Below are positions 43,598 to 51,646 of a stretch of DNA of 64,000 bases, in pieces. The DNA is from Aquamicrobium sp. (GTDB lineage Bacteria > Pseudomonadota > Alphaproteobacteria > Rhizobiales > Rhizobiaceae). Location of the stretch: the NCBI GenBank assembly GCA_019739225.1, contig JAHHDT010000001.1, forward strand, positions 124,001-188,000, given 5' to 3'. The stretch's first letter is position 1. Each line of letters starts with the position of its first letter. Under the pieces are notes generated by a model. It was not told the origin of the DNA and made no database searches. It saw nothing but the letters and a program-made list of their open reading frames with translations. Both the position numbers and the translations under genes were made by a program.

Positions 43598-44794
43598 ATG
43601 TCTCTCCCGCCGCTCACGCCGGACCAGTCGGTCAAGCCGCCTCGCTTCGAATTGCGCCTGTCGCTGCTCTACGCGGCCATTTTCCTGCCGATGGGCATCC
43701 ATCTGCCATACTTCCCGCTTTGGCTGGAACATGTCGGGTTCGGCGCAAGGGAAATCGGCTTCATCCTTGCGGCGCCAATGTTTCTGAGGGTCATCACCAC
43801 CCTGTTGATCACGGCGTCGGCCGACCGGGCGCGCGACCGGGCGAATGTGTTGCTGGTGCTGTCGGTTTCGACGCTCGTCCTGTCGTTCGGCTATTTCCTG
43901 CCGCCAGGCTATCTGCTCATTCTGGGTGTCTCGCTGGCGGTGGCGGTGGTGTGGACGCCGCACGCGCCGATAGCCGATTCGCTGGCGCTTTCGGGTGTGC
44001 GGCGCTTCGGCAGCGACTATTCGAGGATGCGCATCTGGGGTTCGACGGCGTTTCTGGTCGCGAACTTTGGTGGAGGCTTCCTGCTGTCGTTCACCGGCAT
44101 CGGCGCCGTGCCTCTTTTGATTTCGGCCGGGATGGCGACGGTGGTCGCCGCCTCGCTGGTCGTGCCTCGGCTCGGCCGTCCGCGCAAGGCATCGCCACTG
44201 TCCGCCACCGAGTTGCAGGAGGGCGCGCCGTCTTTGCTGAGGCCGGCCTTTCTCTATTTCGTCGGTGGCTGCGGGCTGGTGGTCGCCAGCCACGGCTTTC
44301 TCTACGCGTTCAGCTCGATCTACTGGCAGTCGCTCGGCATCAGTGGCGGCGTGATTGGGCTTTTATGGTCGTGGAGCGTCGTCGCGGAAGTCGGCATGTT
44401 CGCGATCTTCACGCGATTGTTCGGGCGCACGCCGGCATGGCGGCTGGTGGCGCTGGCAGGTTTGGCCGCCTTCTTGCGGTGGGTCGCGTTCCCGCTGATC
44501 TGGCCGGCGGGCCTGGGGATTGCCGGCTTCTTCGCGGTGCAGACGCTGCATGCGCTGTCGACCGGCCTGATCCTGATCGGCCTGCAGAAGATGATCGCCG
44601 AGACCGTGCCCGAGGATCGCACCGGCGCGGCGCAGGGCATCGCTTTCTTCGCCAACGGTTTCTCAATGGCGGCGGTGACGTTCGGGTCCGGCCAGCTCTA
44701 CGCTGCGCTCGGCGTGAACGGCTTCTACGTGATGGCGGTTATCGCGCTGGCGGCAGTCGGTCTCGTGCTGCGCGGCAGCCGGCTAGCCCCATAA
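43598..44794 (+). CDS. MFS transporter, phenylpropionate permease (HcaT)-like
   Basis: This 398-residue transporter has 12 transmembrane helices and a short N-terminal extension. The segment LPYFPLWLEHVGFGAREIGFILAAP in helices 1-2 and loop resembles the HcaT/MFS_1-like family of 3-phenylpropionate and sugar permeases. LSTGLILIGLQKMIAE lies late in the protein. The substrate is unknown. Its last 12 bp overlap the convergent DgcA-type gene, so DgcA could act on what it transports, though that is speculation. Confidence 0.85.
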   Translation: MSLPPLTPDQSVKPPRFELRLSLLYAAIFLPMGIHLPYFPLWLEHVGFGAREIGFILAAPMFLRVITTLLITASADRARDRANVLLVLSVSTLVLSFGYFLPPGYLLILGVSLAVAVVWTPHAPIADSLALSGVRRFGSDYSRMRIWGSTAFLVANFGGGFLLSFTGIGAVPLLISAGMATVVAASLVVPRLGRPRKASPLSATELQEGAPSLLRPAFLYFVGGCGLVVASHGFLYAFSSIYWQSLGISGGVIGLLWSWSVVAEVGMFAIFTRLFGRTPAWRLVALAGLAAFLRWVAFPLIWPAGLGIAGFFAVQTLHALSTGLILIGLQKMIAETVPEDRTGAAQGIAFFANGFSMAAVTFGSGQLYAALGVNGFYVMAVIALAAVGLVLRGSRLAP

Positions 44795-45766
44795 AGCGGG
44801 CTCCGGCGGCGCTACCTGCGAGCCCTCATAGGCGAGCGGCGTTTCCCGGTCGCGTGCCAGCAGCAGCGGGCCGTCCAGATCGACGAAATCGGCATCCTGT
44901 GCCACCAGCAGTGCCGGCGCCATCGCCAGCGACGTGCCGACCATGCAGCCCACCATGACCCCGAAACCCAATTCACGCGCGTGGTCGCGCAACTCCAGCG
45001 CGGCGGTGAGACCACCGGTCTTGTCCAGCTTGATGTTCACCGCATCATAGAGACCCAGAAGCTCTTCGAGGTTTTCGGCGGTGTGGACGCTCTCGTCGGC
45101 GCAGATCGGCACGGGATGTGGAATGCGCCGTAGTATGTCGTCCTGGCCGGCGGGTAGTGGCTGTTCGATCAGCGCTATGCGATGCCGCGCCGCCGTCAGC
45201 ATGTGCATGACGATGTCGGTCTCGCTCCACCCCTCATTGGCGTCGAGGATGATGCGGCTGTGCGGCGCTGCCTCCGCAACCGCTGCGATCCGCGAAGTGT
45301 CGTCGGAGGTGCCCACCTTGACCTTGAGCAGCGACCGATGCGCGTGTTCACGCGCCTGAGCCGCCATGGCATCGGGTTCGCCCAGCGAGATCGTGTAAGC
45401 CGTGGTCAGCGCTTCGGGGGGCGTTGCGCCGACACGCTCATGGGCGCGCTTGCCATTGGATTTTGCCTCGAGGTCCCACAGGGCGCAGTCGATCGCGTTG
45501 CGCGCGGCCCCCGCCTTCATGCCCGCCTTGAGTCCTTCGCGCGACATGCCATCCGCGATGGCGCCGCGCATCGCTTCGATCTCGCCCAGCACGCTTTCAA
45601 TCGTTTCGCCGTAGCGCGCATAGGGAACGCATTCGCCGCGCCCGGCGTTATTCCCCTCGCTGATCGTGCAGGTCACGACCGCAGCTTCAGTCTTGGATCC
45701 GCGCGAGATCGTGAATGCGGCCGCCAGGGGGAATCGCTCGGCTTCGACAAAAAGGTCACGCTTCAT
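44783..45766 (-). CDS. dgcA: Dipeptide epimerase / N-acetyl-D-Glu racemase (DgcA-type)
   Basis: The 327-residue protein belongs to the enolase superfamily, muconate lactonising subgroup. The catalytic Lys pair is in LLKVKVG and NIKLDKTGG. Metal ligands are in ILDANEGW, EQPLPAG and ADESVH. Such enzymes epimerise L-Ala-D/L-Glu released from peptidoglycan or racemise N-acetyl-Glu in alphaproteobacteria; here both names are used for the same group. The DgcN partner is not adjacent. It is divergent from the Mla operon. Confidence 0.88.
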   Translation of the reverse strand: MKRDLFVEAERFPLAAAFTISRGSKTEAAVVTCTISEGNNAGRGECVPYARYGETIESVLGEIEAMRGAIADGMSREGLKAGMKAGAARNAIDCALWDLEAKSNGKRAHERVGATPPEALTTAYTISLGEPDAMAAQAREHAHRSLLKVKVGTSDDTSRIAAVAEAAPHSRIILDANEGWSETDIVMHMLTAARHRIALIEQPLPAGQDDILRRIPHPVPICADESVHTAENLEELLGLYDAVNIKLDKTGGLTAALELRDHARELGFGVMVGCMVGTSLAMAPALLVAQDADFVDLDGPLLLARDRETPLAYEGSQVAPPEPALWG

Positions 45767-45832
45767 GAAAGAACTCCGTTTTCAGCCGGTTAGGAACCGT
45801 CACGCAAAGTGACAGGGCCGGTTCGACCGATT

Positions 45833-47032
45833 ATGACTGGCCCGATGTTGACCAAAGATGCGGATGACGCAAGCGACAACCGGCGTGCCGGCGGCGACCA
45901 GCCGCCGCACATCGACGTGCGCGAGGAGGCCGGGCGCGCCATCTGGGCGCTGTCTGGTGTCTGGAACACGCGTTCCGTGCATCTGGTCGACGCGCAGATG
46001 CGCGAACTGGAAGCAGGCCCCGCGCGCGAGGGCGTCGTTCTCGATATTTCTGCTGTCAGCCGCATGGACACGGCAGGCGCCTGGCTGATCGAGCGACTGG
46101 CGGAAGCCCGGCGGGAGGCCGGGGCGGAGGTCGAGATCGTGGGCGCTTCTGCAGCAGCGCAGATCTTGCTTCCGGCGGTCCGCGAAGCGCTGGAGCCGAT
46201 CGGCGCAGCCAAGCCCGCGAAACGGCCGTTCTTCGTGATCCGGTGGCTGGAAGCCCTTGGCCGCGCGACCGAGGCTGCCTGGCTCGATTTCATGGCGGGC
46301 ATGTATATCCTCGGGTCCACAATTCGCGGCGCACAGATGAAGCTCGGGCGCGGCCACGCCGTCAATCCGGCTGCGATCTTCAACCAGATCGACCGTATGG
46401 GCGTCGGCGCGATCCCCGTCGTGGTGCTGATTTCCTCGATCGTCGGCGCAATCGTTGCGCAGCAGGGCGCCTACCAGCTCAGGTGGTTCGGGGCCGAGAT
46501 CTTCATCGTCGATCTGGTCGGCATCCTGGCCTTGCGCGAACTGGGCGTGCTTCTGACCGCCATCATGGTCGCAGGCCGCTCCGGCAGCGCGATCACCGCC
46601 GAGATCGGTTCGATGAAGATGCGCGAGGAAGTCGACGCGCTGAAGGTGATCGGGCTCAACCCGATCGGCGTGCTGGTCTTTCCGCGCCTCGTCGCTCTGG
46701 TGATCGCGGTACCGTGCCTGACGATCATCGCCAACGCGTCGGCACTGGGAGGCGGGATGATCGTCGCCTGGATCTATTCCGAAATCCCGCCGCAGGCGTT
46801 CATCGACAGGTTGCGCGCGGGCATCGACCTCTCGACAATCTTCGCCGGCCTCATCAAGGCGCCGTTCATGGCCCTCATCATCGGCATCGTTGCGTCCATC
46901 GAGGGCATGAAGGTCGGCGGGAGCGCGGAATCGCTCGGGCGTCACGTCACCTCTGCAGTGGTCAAGTCGATCTTCGTGGTGATCGTGCTCGATGGCCTGT
47001 TTGCCATGTTCTACGTGGCGATCGACTTTTGA
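45833..47032 (+). CDS. mlaE: Mla-type lipid ABC permease with N-terminal STAS domain (MlaB-MlaE fusion)
   Basis: This 399-residue protein joins two parts. Residues about 20-110 form a STAS/MlaB-like domain (VVLDISAVSRMDTAGAWLIERL), and the rest is the MlaE permease with PVVVLISSIVGAIVAQQGAYQL, LVGILALRELGVLLTAIMVAGRSGSA and MKMREEVDALKVIGLNPI in short pieces. The complex moves phospholipids between inner and outer membranes. The fusion does in one chain what E. coli MlaB and MlaE do separately. The ATG at 45833 or 45845 is the start; both have weak ribosome sites. Confidence 0.92.
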   Translation: MTGPMLTKDADDASDNRRAGGDQPPHIDVREEAGRAIWALSGVWNTRSVHLVDAQMRELEAGPAREGVVLDISAVSRMDTAGAWLIERLAEARREAGAEVEIVGASAAAQILLPAVREALEPIGAAKPAKRPFFVIRWLEALGRATEAAWLDFMAGMYILGSTIRGAQMKLGRGHAVNPAAIFNQIDRMGVGAIPVVVLISSIVGAIVAQQGAYQLRWFGAEIFIVDLVGILALRELGVLLTAIMVAGRSGSAITAEIGSMKMREEVDALKVIGLNPIGVLVFPRLVALVIAVPCLTIIANASALGGGMIVAWIYSEIPPQAFIDRLRAGIDLSTIFAGLIKAPFMALIIGIVASIEGMKVGGSAESLGRHVTSAVVKSIFVVIVLDGLFAMFYVAIDF

Positions 47033-47043
47033 GCGGGGCGGTG

Positions 47044-47877
47044 ATGAGCGAGGCGGTAGTCCACCAGACGAATGGCGAGCTTGCGCCGCATGCGGGCGAG
47101 GGGCGCGACGTCGTGCTCTCGGTGCGCGACGTGACCGTCGCGTTTGGGGACAATGTCGTCCTCGACAAGCTTTCGCTGGACGTCTACCGCGGTGAAATCC
47201 TTGGTTTCGTCGGCGCGTCGGGCACCGGCAAGTCGGTGCTGCTGCGCACCGTGCTCGGGCTGACGCCCAAGCGGTCCGGTACCGTGTCGATCTTCGGGGT
47301 CGACCTGGACCGACTCGATGACCGTGAACGGATGGTCGTCGACATGCGCCTCGGGGTGCTTTTCCAGCATGGTGCGCTGTTTTCCGCGCTGACTGTGAAG
47401 GAGAACGTGCAGGTCCCGATGCGGGAGTATCTCGACCTGCCGAAGAAGCTCATGGACGAGCTCGCAATGCTCAAGATCGAACTTGTGGGCCTGTCGCCGG
47501 ACGCTGCCGACAAGTTTCCTTCGGAGCTGTCGGGCGGCATGATCAAGCGCGCGGCGCTGGCGCGTGCGCTGGCGCTCGATCCAGACATCGTGTTTCTGGA
47601 TGAGCCCACGTCGGGTCTCGATCCGATCGGTGCGGCGGATTTCGACGAGCTTGTCGCCAAGTTGCGCGACACGATGGGCCTGACGGTCTACATGGTGACG
47701 CACGATCTCGACAGCCTGTTCTCGGTGTGCGACCGGATCGCGGTACTCGGCCAGAAAAAGGTTCTGGTCGAAGGCACCATCGACGACATGATGCAGGTGG
47801 AGGACCCCTGGGTGAAGTCGTACTTCCGGGGCAAGCGTGCGCGGCAGATCGACCTTCAGGCCAGGCAGGGAGCGTAG
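47044..47877 (+). CDS. mlaF: Mla-type lipid ABC transporter ATP-binding protein
   Basis: The 277-residue ATPase has Walker A GASGTGKS, Q-loop LFQHGALFSALTVKENV, signature LSGGMIKRAALARAL, Walker B IVFLDEPTSGLDP and switch His in MVTHDL. The GMIKR variant of the signature is typical of MlaF/MkL ATPases. It starts 12 bp after the permease gene and about 10 bp before mlaD. It energises phospholipid transport through the fused STAS-MlaE permease. Confidence 0.95.
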   Translation: MSEAVVHQTNGELAPHAGEGRDVVLSVRDVTVAFGDNVVLDKLSLDVYRGEILGFVGASGTGKSVLLRTVLGLTPKRSGTVSIFGVDLDRLDDRERMVVDMRLGVLFQHGALFSALTVKENVQVPMREYLDLPKKLMDELAMLKIELVGLSPDAADKFPSELSGGMIKRAALARALALDPDIVFLDEPTSGLDPIGAADFDELVAKLRDTMGLTVYMVTHDLDSLFSVCDRIAVLGQKKVLVEGTIDDMMQVEDPWVKSYFRGKRARQIDLQARQGA

Positions 47878-47887
47878 GAAAGAGCGT

Positions 47888-49264
47888 ATGGAGACACGGG
47901 CCAACTACGTCATTGTCGGCATCTTCACGCTGGCTGCGGTGCTGGCGGCGTTCGGTTTCGTCTACTGGACATCCGGCGTCGGCGATCGCGGTGAGCTTGC
48001 GACGCTGCGCTTTCGCATCCCGGGGTCGGCTTCCGGCCTGACGCGCGGCAGCGTTGTATCGTTCAACGGTATCAAGGTCGGCGATGTCACCCGCGTCTAC
48101 ATCGACGTCTCCAATCCGTCGGTCGCCATTGCCGACGCGCAGGTCGACCGCCTGACGCCGATCACGCAGTCGACGCAGGCCGATGTGGGTCTCGCGGGGC
48201 TTACCACCGGCCAGGCGAATATCGAGCTACGGGGCGGCAACCCTGCCGAGCCGAACCTGCTCGACCTTGCCGAGGCGGAGGGCAGGATCGCGGAGATGAC
48301 GGCAAATCCGTCCGCTGTGAGCAACCTGCTCGAGAGCGCGCAGAATATCTTCAAACGCGCGGATTCGGTGCTCAGCGATCTTGAGGGACTGGCATCGGAA
48401 GCGCGCGGACCGATCGTCCAGACGCTGCGCAACGTGGAGGAGTTTTCGTCCGCCCTGAGCAGTAACGCCGATGGGATCGACGCCTTTCTCGAAAGCGTGA
48501 CGGCGATGTCGCAGACATTGACGGGCGTTTCCGACAAGCTGGATTCGTCGCTGACGGCAGTCGAGGAACTCATCACGGCGGTCGATCGCGACCAGGTTTC
48601 CGAAACGGTTGCCAACATTCAAAGCTTCACCGAGCGGTTGGATGAAGCCAGTGCCGGCCTTGGCGAGATCATGGAGGGTGTCAACACCTCCGTCGCATCG
48701 ATCTCGCAATTCGCCAACGCGGCCAACGAGACGCTGGCCAAGCTCGACGGAGTCATCGGCGAGGTCGATCCCGGTGCGATCGGCACTGCGCTGACGAACT
48801 TCGAGCAGGCCAGCACTACGGTCAATACGGCGGTCAACGACGTATCCAAGGTGACCGAGCGGATCGGCGAGCGGGCGGATGACATCGACGGCATCATCAC
48901 CGACGCGCAGCAGCTTGCGGCCCGCCTGAACCAGGCCTCGGAACGCGTCGACGGCGTGCTTGCAAAGGTGGACGGTCTTCTCGGCTCCGGTGAGGCCGAA
49001 GGCCTGATGGCCGATGCGGGCGAAACGCTCAAGGCCTACCGTCAGGTTGCCGATACGCTGAATGCACGCATGGGCACCATCACCGACGGGCTGGCGCGTT
49101 TCTCGGGGCAGGGGCTGCGCGATGTCGAGACGCTGGTGCGTGACGCCCGCCGCTCGATCACCCGGATCGAGCGGGCCGTGACTGATCTCGAGCGCAATCC
49201 GCAACGTATATTGAGCGGCGGCGAAGGCGAGGTCCGACAGTATGACGGGCGGGCGCGACGTTGA
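47888..49264 (+). CDS. mlaD: MlaD (MCE) family periplasmic lipid-binding subunit
   Basis: The 458-residue protein has one N-terminal transmembrane helix (about 7-27, IVGIFTLAAVLAAFGFVYW), one MCE domain (about 40-120, with FRIPGSASGLTRGSVVSFNGIKVGDV in pieces) and a long coiled-coil region to the C-terminus. This is far longer than E. coli MlaD (183 residues), so it could form a needle across the periplasm as MCE proteins of the PqiB/YebT class do. Start 47888 is preceded by AGGAAAGAG. A lipoprotein gene follows. Confidence 0.92.
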   Translation: METRANYVIVGIFTLAAVLAAFGFVYWTSGVGDRGELATLRFRIPGSASGLTRGSVVSFNGIKVGDVTRVYIDVSNPSVAIADAQVDRLTPITQSTQADVGLAGLTTGQANIELRGGNPAEPNLLDLAEAEGRIAEMTANPSAVSNLLESAQNIFKRADSVLSDLEGLASEARGPIVQTLRNVEEFSSALSSNADGIDAFLESVTAMSQTLTGVSDKLDSSLTAVEELITAVDRDQVSETVANIQSFTERLDEASAGLGEIMEGVNTSVASISQFANAANETLAKLDGVIGEVDPGAIGTALTNFEQASTTVNTAVNDVSKVTERIGERADDIDGIITDAQQLAARLNQASERVDGVLAKVDGLLGSGEAEGLMADAGETLKAYRQVADTLNARMGTITDGLARFSGQGLRDVETLVRDARRSITRIERAVTDLERNPQRILSGGEGEVRQYDGRARR

Positions 49265-49343
49265 CACCGATACCGCGCCCCGACAGAAATTATCTGCCTT
49301 TCGAAGAGCATTCGGTAAGTGTGCCGGTGGGACAGGGTAAGCG

Positions 49344-49943
49344 ATGAACCGTATAAGCGTGATGACGTGGGCGATGGCTGCGATGCTCCTGCCCGGATGT
49401 GCCGCACTGCCCGGTGGCGGTCCTGCTCCTCTCGATACGTACGATCTGACGAGTGCCGGCGTTCAGGCCGATGGGCCGCGCCGGTCGCGCACCCAGATAC
49501 TCATCGCCGAGCCCACGGCGCTCAAGGTGCTGGACGGCGAGAACGTCGTGATCAGGCCCTCGGCCGGTACGGTTGAGTTCCTGAAGGGTGCGCAGTGGGC
49601 GGATCGTCTGCCGCGCATCGTCCAGTCGCGCCTTGCCGAGACAATGCAGGCATCCGGCCGCTATGGAGGCGTGGGCAAGCCGGGTGAGGGACTGGCGATC
49701 GACTACCAGATCGTCACCGAGATTCGCGCCTTCGAGATCCGCGTCGGCGGATCGGCGCGCGCCGATGTGCGCCTCTACGTCAAGGTACTCAACGACCGCA
49801 ACGGCGTGGTGCGTGCTTCGCGAACGTTCCAGGCACAGGCGCCAGTGGCCGGCGCCGACAACGATGCCTATGTCCAAGCCCTCGACAGCGCGTTCGGACA
49901 GGTTTCGAGCGAGATCGTCTCCTGGGTGGGCTCAAGCATCTAA
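49344..49943 (+). CDS. ABC-type transport auxiliary lipoprotein (PqiC-like)
   Basis: The 199-residue precursor has a lipobox LLPGC with the lipid Cys at residue 19. The rest matches the ABC_trans_aux family of outer-membrane lipoproteins (LDTYDLTS, QILIAEPTALKVLDGENVVIRP, WADRLPRIVQSRLAETMQASGRY in pieces) that partner MCE systems. It closes the STAS-MlaE, MlaF, MlaD operon 80 bp downstream. The standard E. coli MlaC and MlaA genes are absent here. It probably helps dock MlaD to the outer membrane. Confidence 0.88.
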   Translation: MNRISVMTWAMAAMLLPGCAALPGGGPAPLDTYDLTSAGVQADGPRRSRTQILIAEPTALKVLDGENVVIRPSAGTVEFLKGAQWADRLPRIVQSRLAETMQASGRYGGVGKPGEGLAIDYQIVTEIRAFEIRVGGSARADVRLYVKVLNDRNGVVRASRTFQAQAPVAGADNDAYVQALDSAFGQVSSEIVSWVGSSI

Positions 49944-49946
49944 CGG

Positions 49947-49990
49947 CGCGCGAAATTCGATGCTGGCGCTAGCGTGCCAGCTTTCGCGCG
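49947..49990. other. Two-part hairpin at the convergent Mla / ATP-grasp junction
   Basis: An inner stem GCTGGC/GCCAGC (49962-49967, 49976-49981) is enclosed by outer arms CGCGCGAAA/TTTCGCGCG (49947-49955, 49982-49990). It starts 4 bp after the lipoprotein stop and covers the last codons of the ATP-grasp gene. No T-run follows either side. It may still stop or protect transcripts from both directions. Confidence 0.45.
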
Positions 49991-51027
49991 GCGAGCTCGG
50001 CCATGGCCTCCGGCAGCGTCATGCCCCACATGGCTGTGACATAGGCCCGGAAGTCGAAGCACGGCAGCCCGGGACAGACCTCGAATTCAAGCAACGTCAG
50101 TCGCCCGTCGGAGCCGAGCCTGAAATCCAGCGAGAAGACGTCGCGCAAGCCGAGCCCGCTCACGAGACGCGACGTCGCTTCGAACACGGACTTCGCGGCA
50201 TCGGGGTTTTCCGTGGCTAGATCGACCAGGATCGGTTCGCGATACGATCCGGCTGATCTGGCCTGTGCGCCCGTCTCGCCGTAAAGGGCCAGGCTTTCGG
50301 TCATCGTCTGAAAATCCTCGCCCGACCTGACCAGCCAGGTGCCGAGATGCTCGAGGTCTCCGGTACCGTCAACGTCGAGCCAGCTTGCCCTGAGGTTTTC
50401 TCCGGGCACATAGGACTGCACGACGGCATCATCGCCATAGGCCGAGTAGATGCGCCTGGACAAGGCCAGCGCGTCCTCGATCGAATGACAATGCGAATCC
50501 GGGTAGATGCCGATCTTGGCACCGAGCCGGTTGGGCTTCACGAACCAGTTCGCCGCATCTTCAATGGTGTGACGCTGCGAGATGAAGGTTCCGTTCCGGG
50601 TGAGCGCGGTGGGCGGGACAACGATGCCGAGCGCCTGCAGCACCGCGCCGGAGCGGAACTTGTCCTGACAGAGCGCAAACAGCGCATCGTCGCTGCCGAC
50701 TCTCCTGAACATGCCCAGGCGCGCGAAAGCAGGCACGACGCTGCCGTTGAAATAGGCGATGCCGTCCGTCAGCGTCCAGACCAGTGTCTTTTTGGGTTGG
50801 TAGTCGGCGAGATTGGCCGCGTAGGTATCCAGCGTGACCGCCGAAAACCGGATCTGGCGTTCGGCGCAAGCCTGTTCCAATGCAGGAAGTTCGGGTTCCA
50901 TGTCGATGGATTGCGCCAGATAGGATGCAATCTCTCGAGCGCGTTCTACCGGATGGCCTTCGGCGATCAGCCGTTTGAGACAGTCCTCGGGCCGCTCATA
51001 TACGAGCACCAGTGTGCTGCCCGCCAT
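49969..51027 (-). CDS. ATP-grasp protein, D-Ala-D-Ala ligase-like
   Basis: The 352-residue protein has the ATP-grasp order: an N-terminal domain, then WFVKPNRLGAKIGIYPDSH (ATP-binding Lys and loop), VVQSYVPGENLRASWLDV and the metal-binding C-terminus DVFSLDFRLGSDGRLTLLEFEVCPGLP. It resembles D-alanine-D-alanine ligases but lacks the full Ddl N-terminal signatures, and Ddl itself normally sits in the mur cluster. An amide ligase for an unknown peptide or amino acid substrate is the safer call. It has no partner genes and is convergent with the Mla operon. Confidence 0.72.
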   Translation of the reverse strand: MAGSTLVLVYERPEDCLKRLIAEGHPVERAREIASYLAQSIDMEPELPALEQACAERQIRFSAVTLDTYAANLADYQPKKTLVWTLTDGIAYFNGSVVPAFARLGMFRRVGSDDALFALCQDKFRSGAVLQALGIVVPPTALTRNGTFISQRHTIEDAANWFVKPNRLGAKIGIYPDSHCHSIEDALALSRRIYSAYGDDAVVQSYVPGENLRASWLDVDGTGDLEHLGTWLVRSGEDFQTMTESLALYGETGAQARSAGSYREPILVDLATENPDAAKSVFEATSRLVSGLGLRDVFSLDFRLGSDGRLTLLEFEVCPGLPCFDFRAYVTAMWGMTLPEAMAELAARKLAR

Positions 51028-51161
51028 CCGCGGCTCCCTTGTCCCTGCGATGGCGCACGATCGGCGTCGCCACATCCGCCGCACATATTATCGAACCGTA
51101 TCCGGGGCAGGCCCGCAGAAAATCGACTGCAGGAAGACGTGAAACAGACAAATACGGCAGC

Positions 51162-51494
51162 TCAGCCTTTGCCGCAGGCGCGCCGTTGTATGGAGCGGTT
51201 CATCGCGGTGATTTCACCGATCGCACGCGCACGGGCACGTTCCGTCTCGCTGCGCCCGTCGGGCAGGACGATGCCAAAACCGGGCGCCGTCGATTCGCGC
51301 GGAGGCGTGCGTTCGACCTGGGGCGATACACGGTGCTGTGCGGCCAGCGCATCGCGCCTGGCCTGCAGGTCTCCGCAAGGGATCGTGTCGTACTGGATCG
51401 AGTTGAAGACCTCGGCCTCCTGCTGCACGGCAACGGAATTCTGGCAGGCGGTGCAGCCAAGAGCCACGGCAGTGAGGACGAGAATTATGCGCAC
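51162..51494 (-). CDS. Small exported lipoprotein of unknown function
   Basis: The 110-residue precursor has a hydrophobic N-terminus (VRIILVLTAVALGCTAC) with a plausible lipid Cys in the ALGCTAC segment, then FNSIQYDTIPCGDLQARRDALAAQ. Two further Cys (in PCGD and RACGKG) could form a disulfide. The GTG start at 51494 follows GGAG by 7 bp. It is the same strand as the giant gene's terminator and the ATP-grasp gene. No family is recognised with certainty. Confidence 0.62.
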   Translation of the reverse strand: MRIILVLTAVALGCTACQNSVAVQQEAEVFNSIQYDTIPCGDLQARRDALAAQHRVSPQVERTPPRESTAPGFGIVLPDGRSETERARARAIGEITAMNRSIQRRACGKG

Positions 51495-51586
51495 GATTTC
51501 GCTCCGGTATCGACCAGCCCCGCTGTAAGTATAGCGCGGCAAACCTGGCGATCGTAGGCCGCGCAGCCATCTTTTCCACGCGGCCG

Positions 51587-51622
51587 CAAAAACGATTGAA
51601 GGCGGGACAAGCCCGCCTTCAA
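51587..51622 (-). terminator. Rho-independent terminator of the GPR-like gene
   Basis: On the minus strand an 11-bp stem TTGAAGGCGGG/CCCGCCTTCAA (51596-51606 with 51612-51622, loop of 5) is followed by TCGTTTTTGC. It begins 25 bp after the stop of the 5.5-kb gene and ends that transcript. Confidence 0.88.
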
Positions 51623-51646
51623 CTCGTTCGCATAAGGCTTTGTAGC

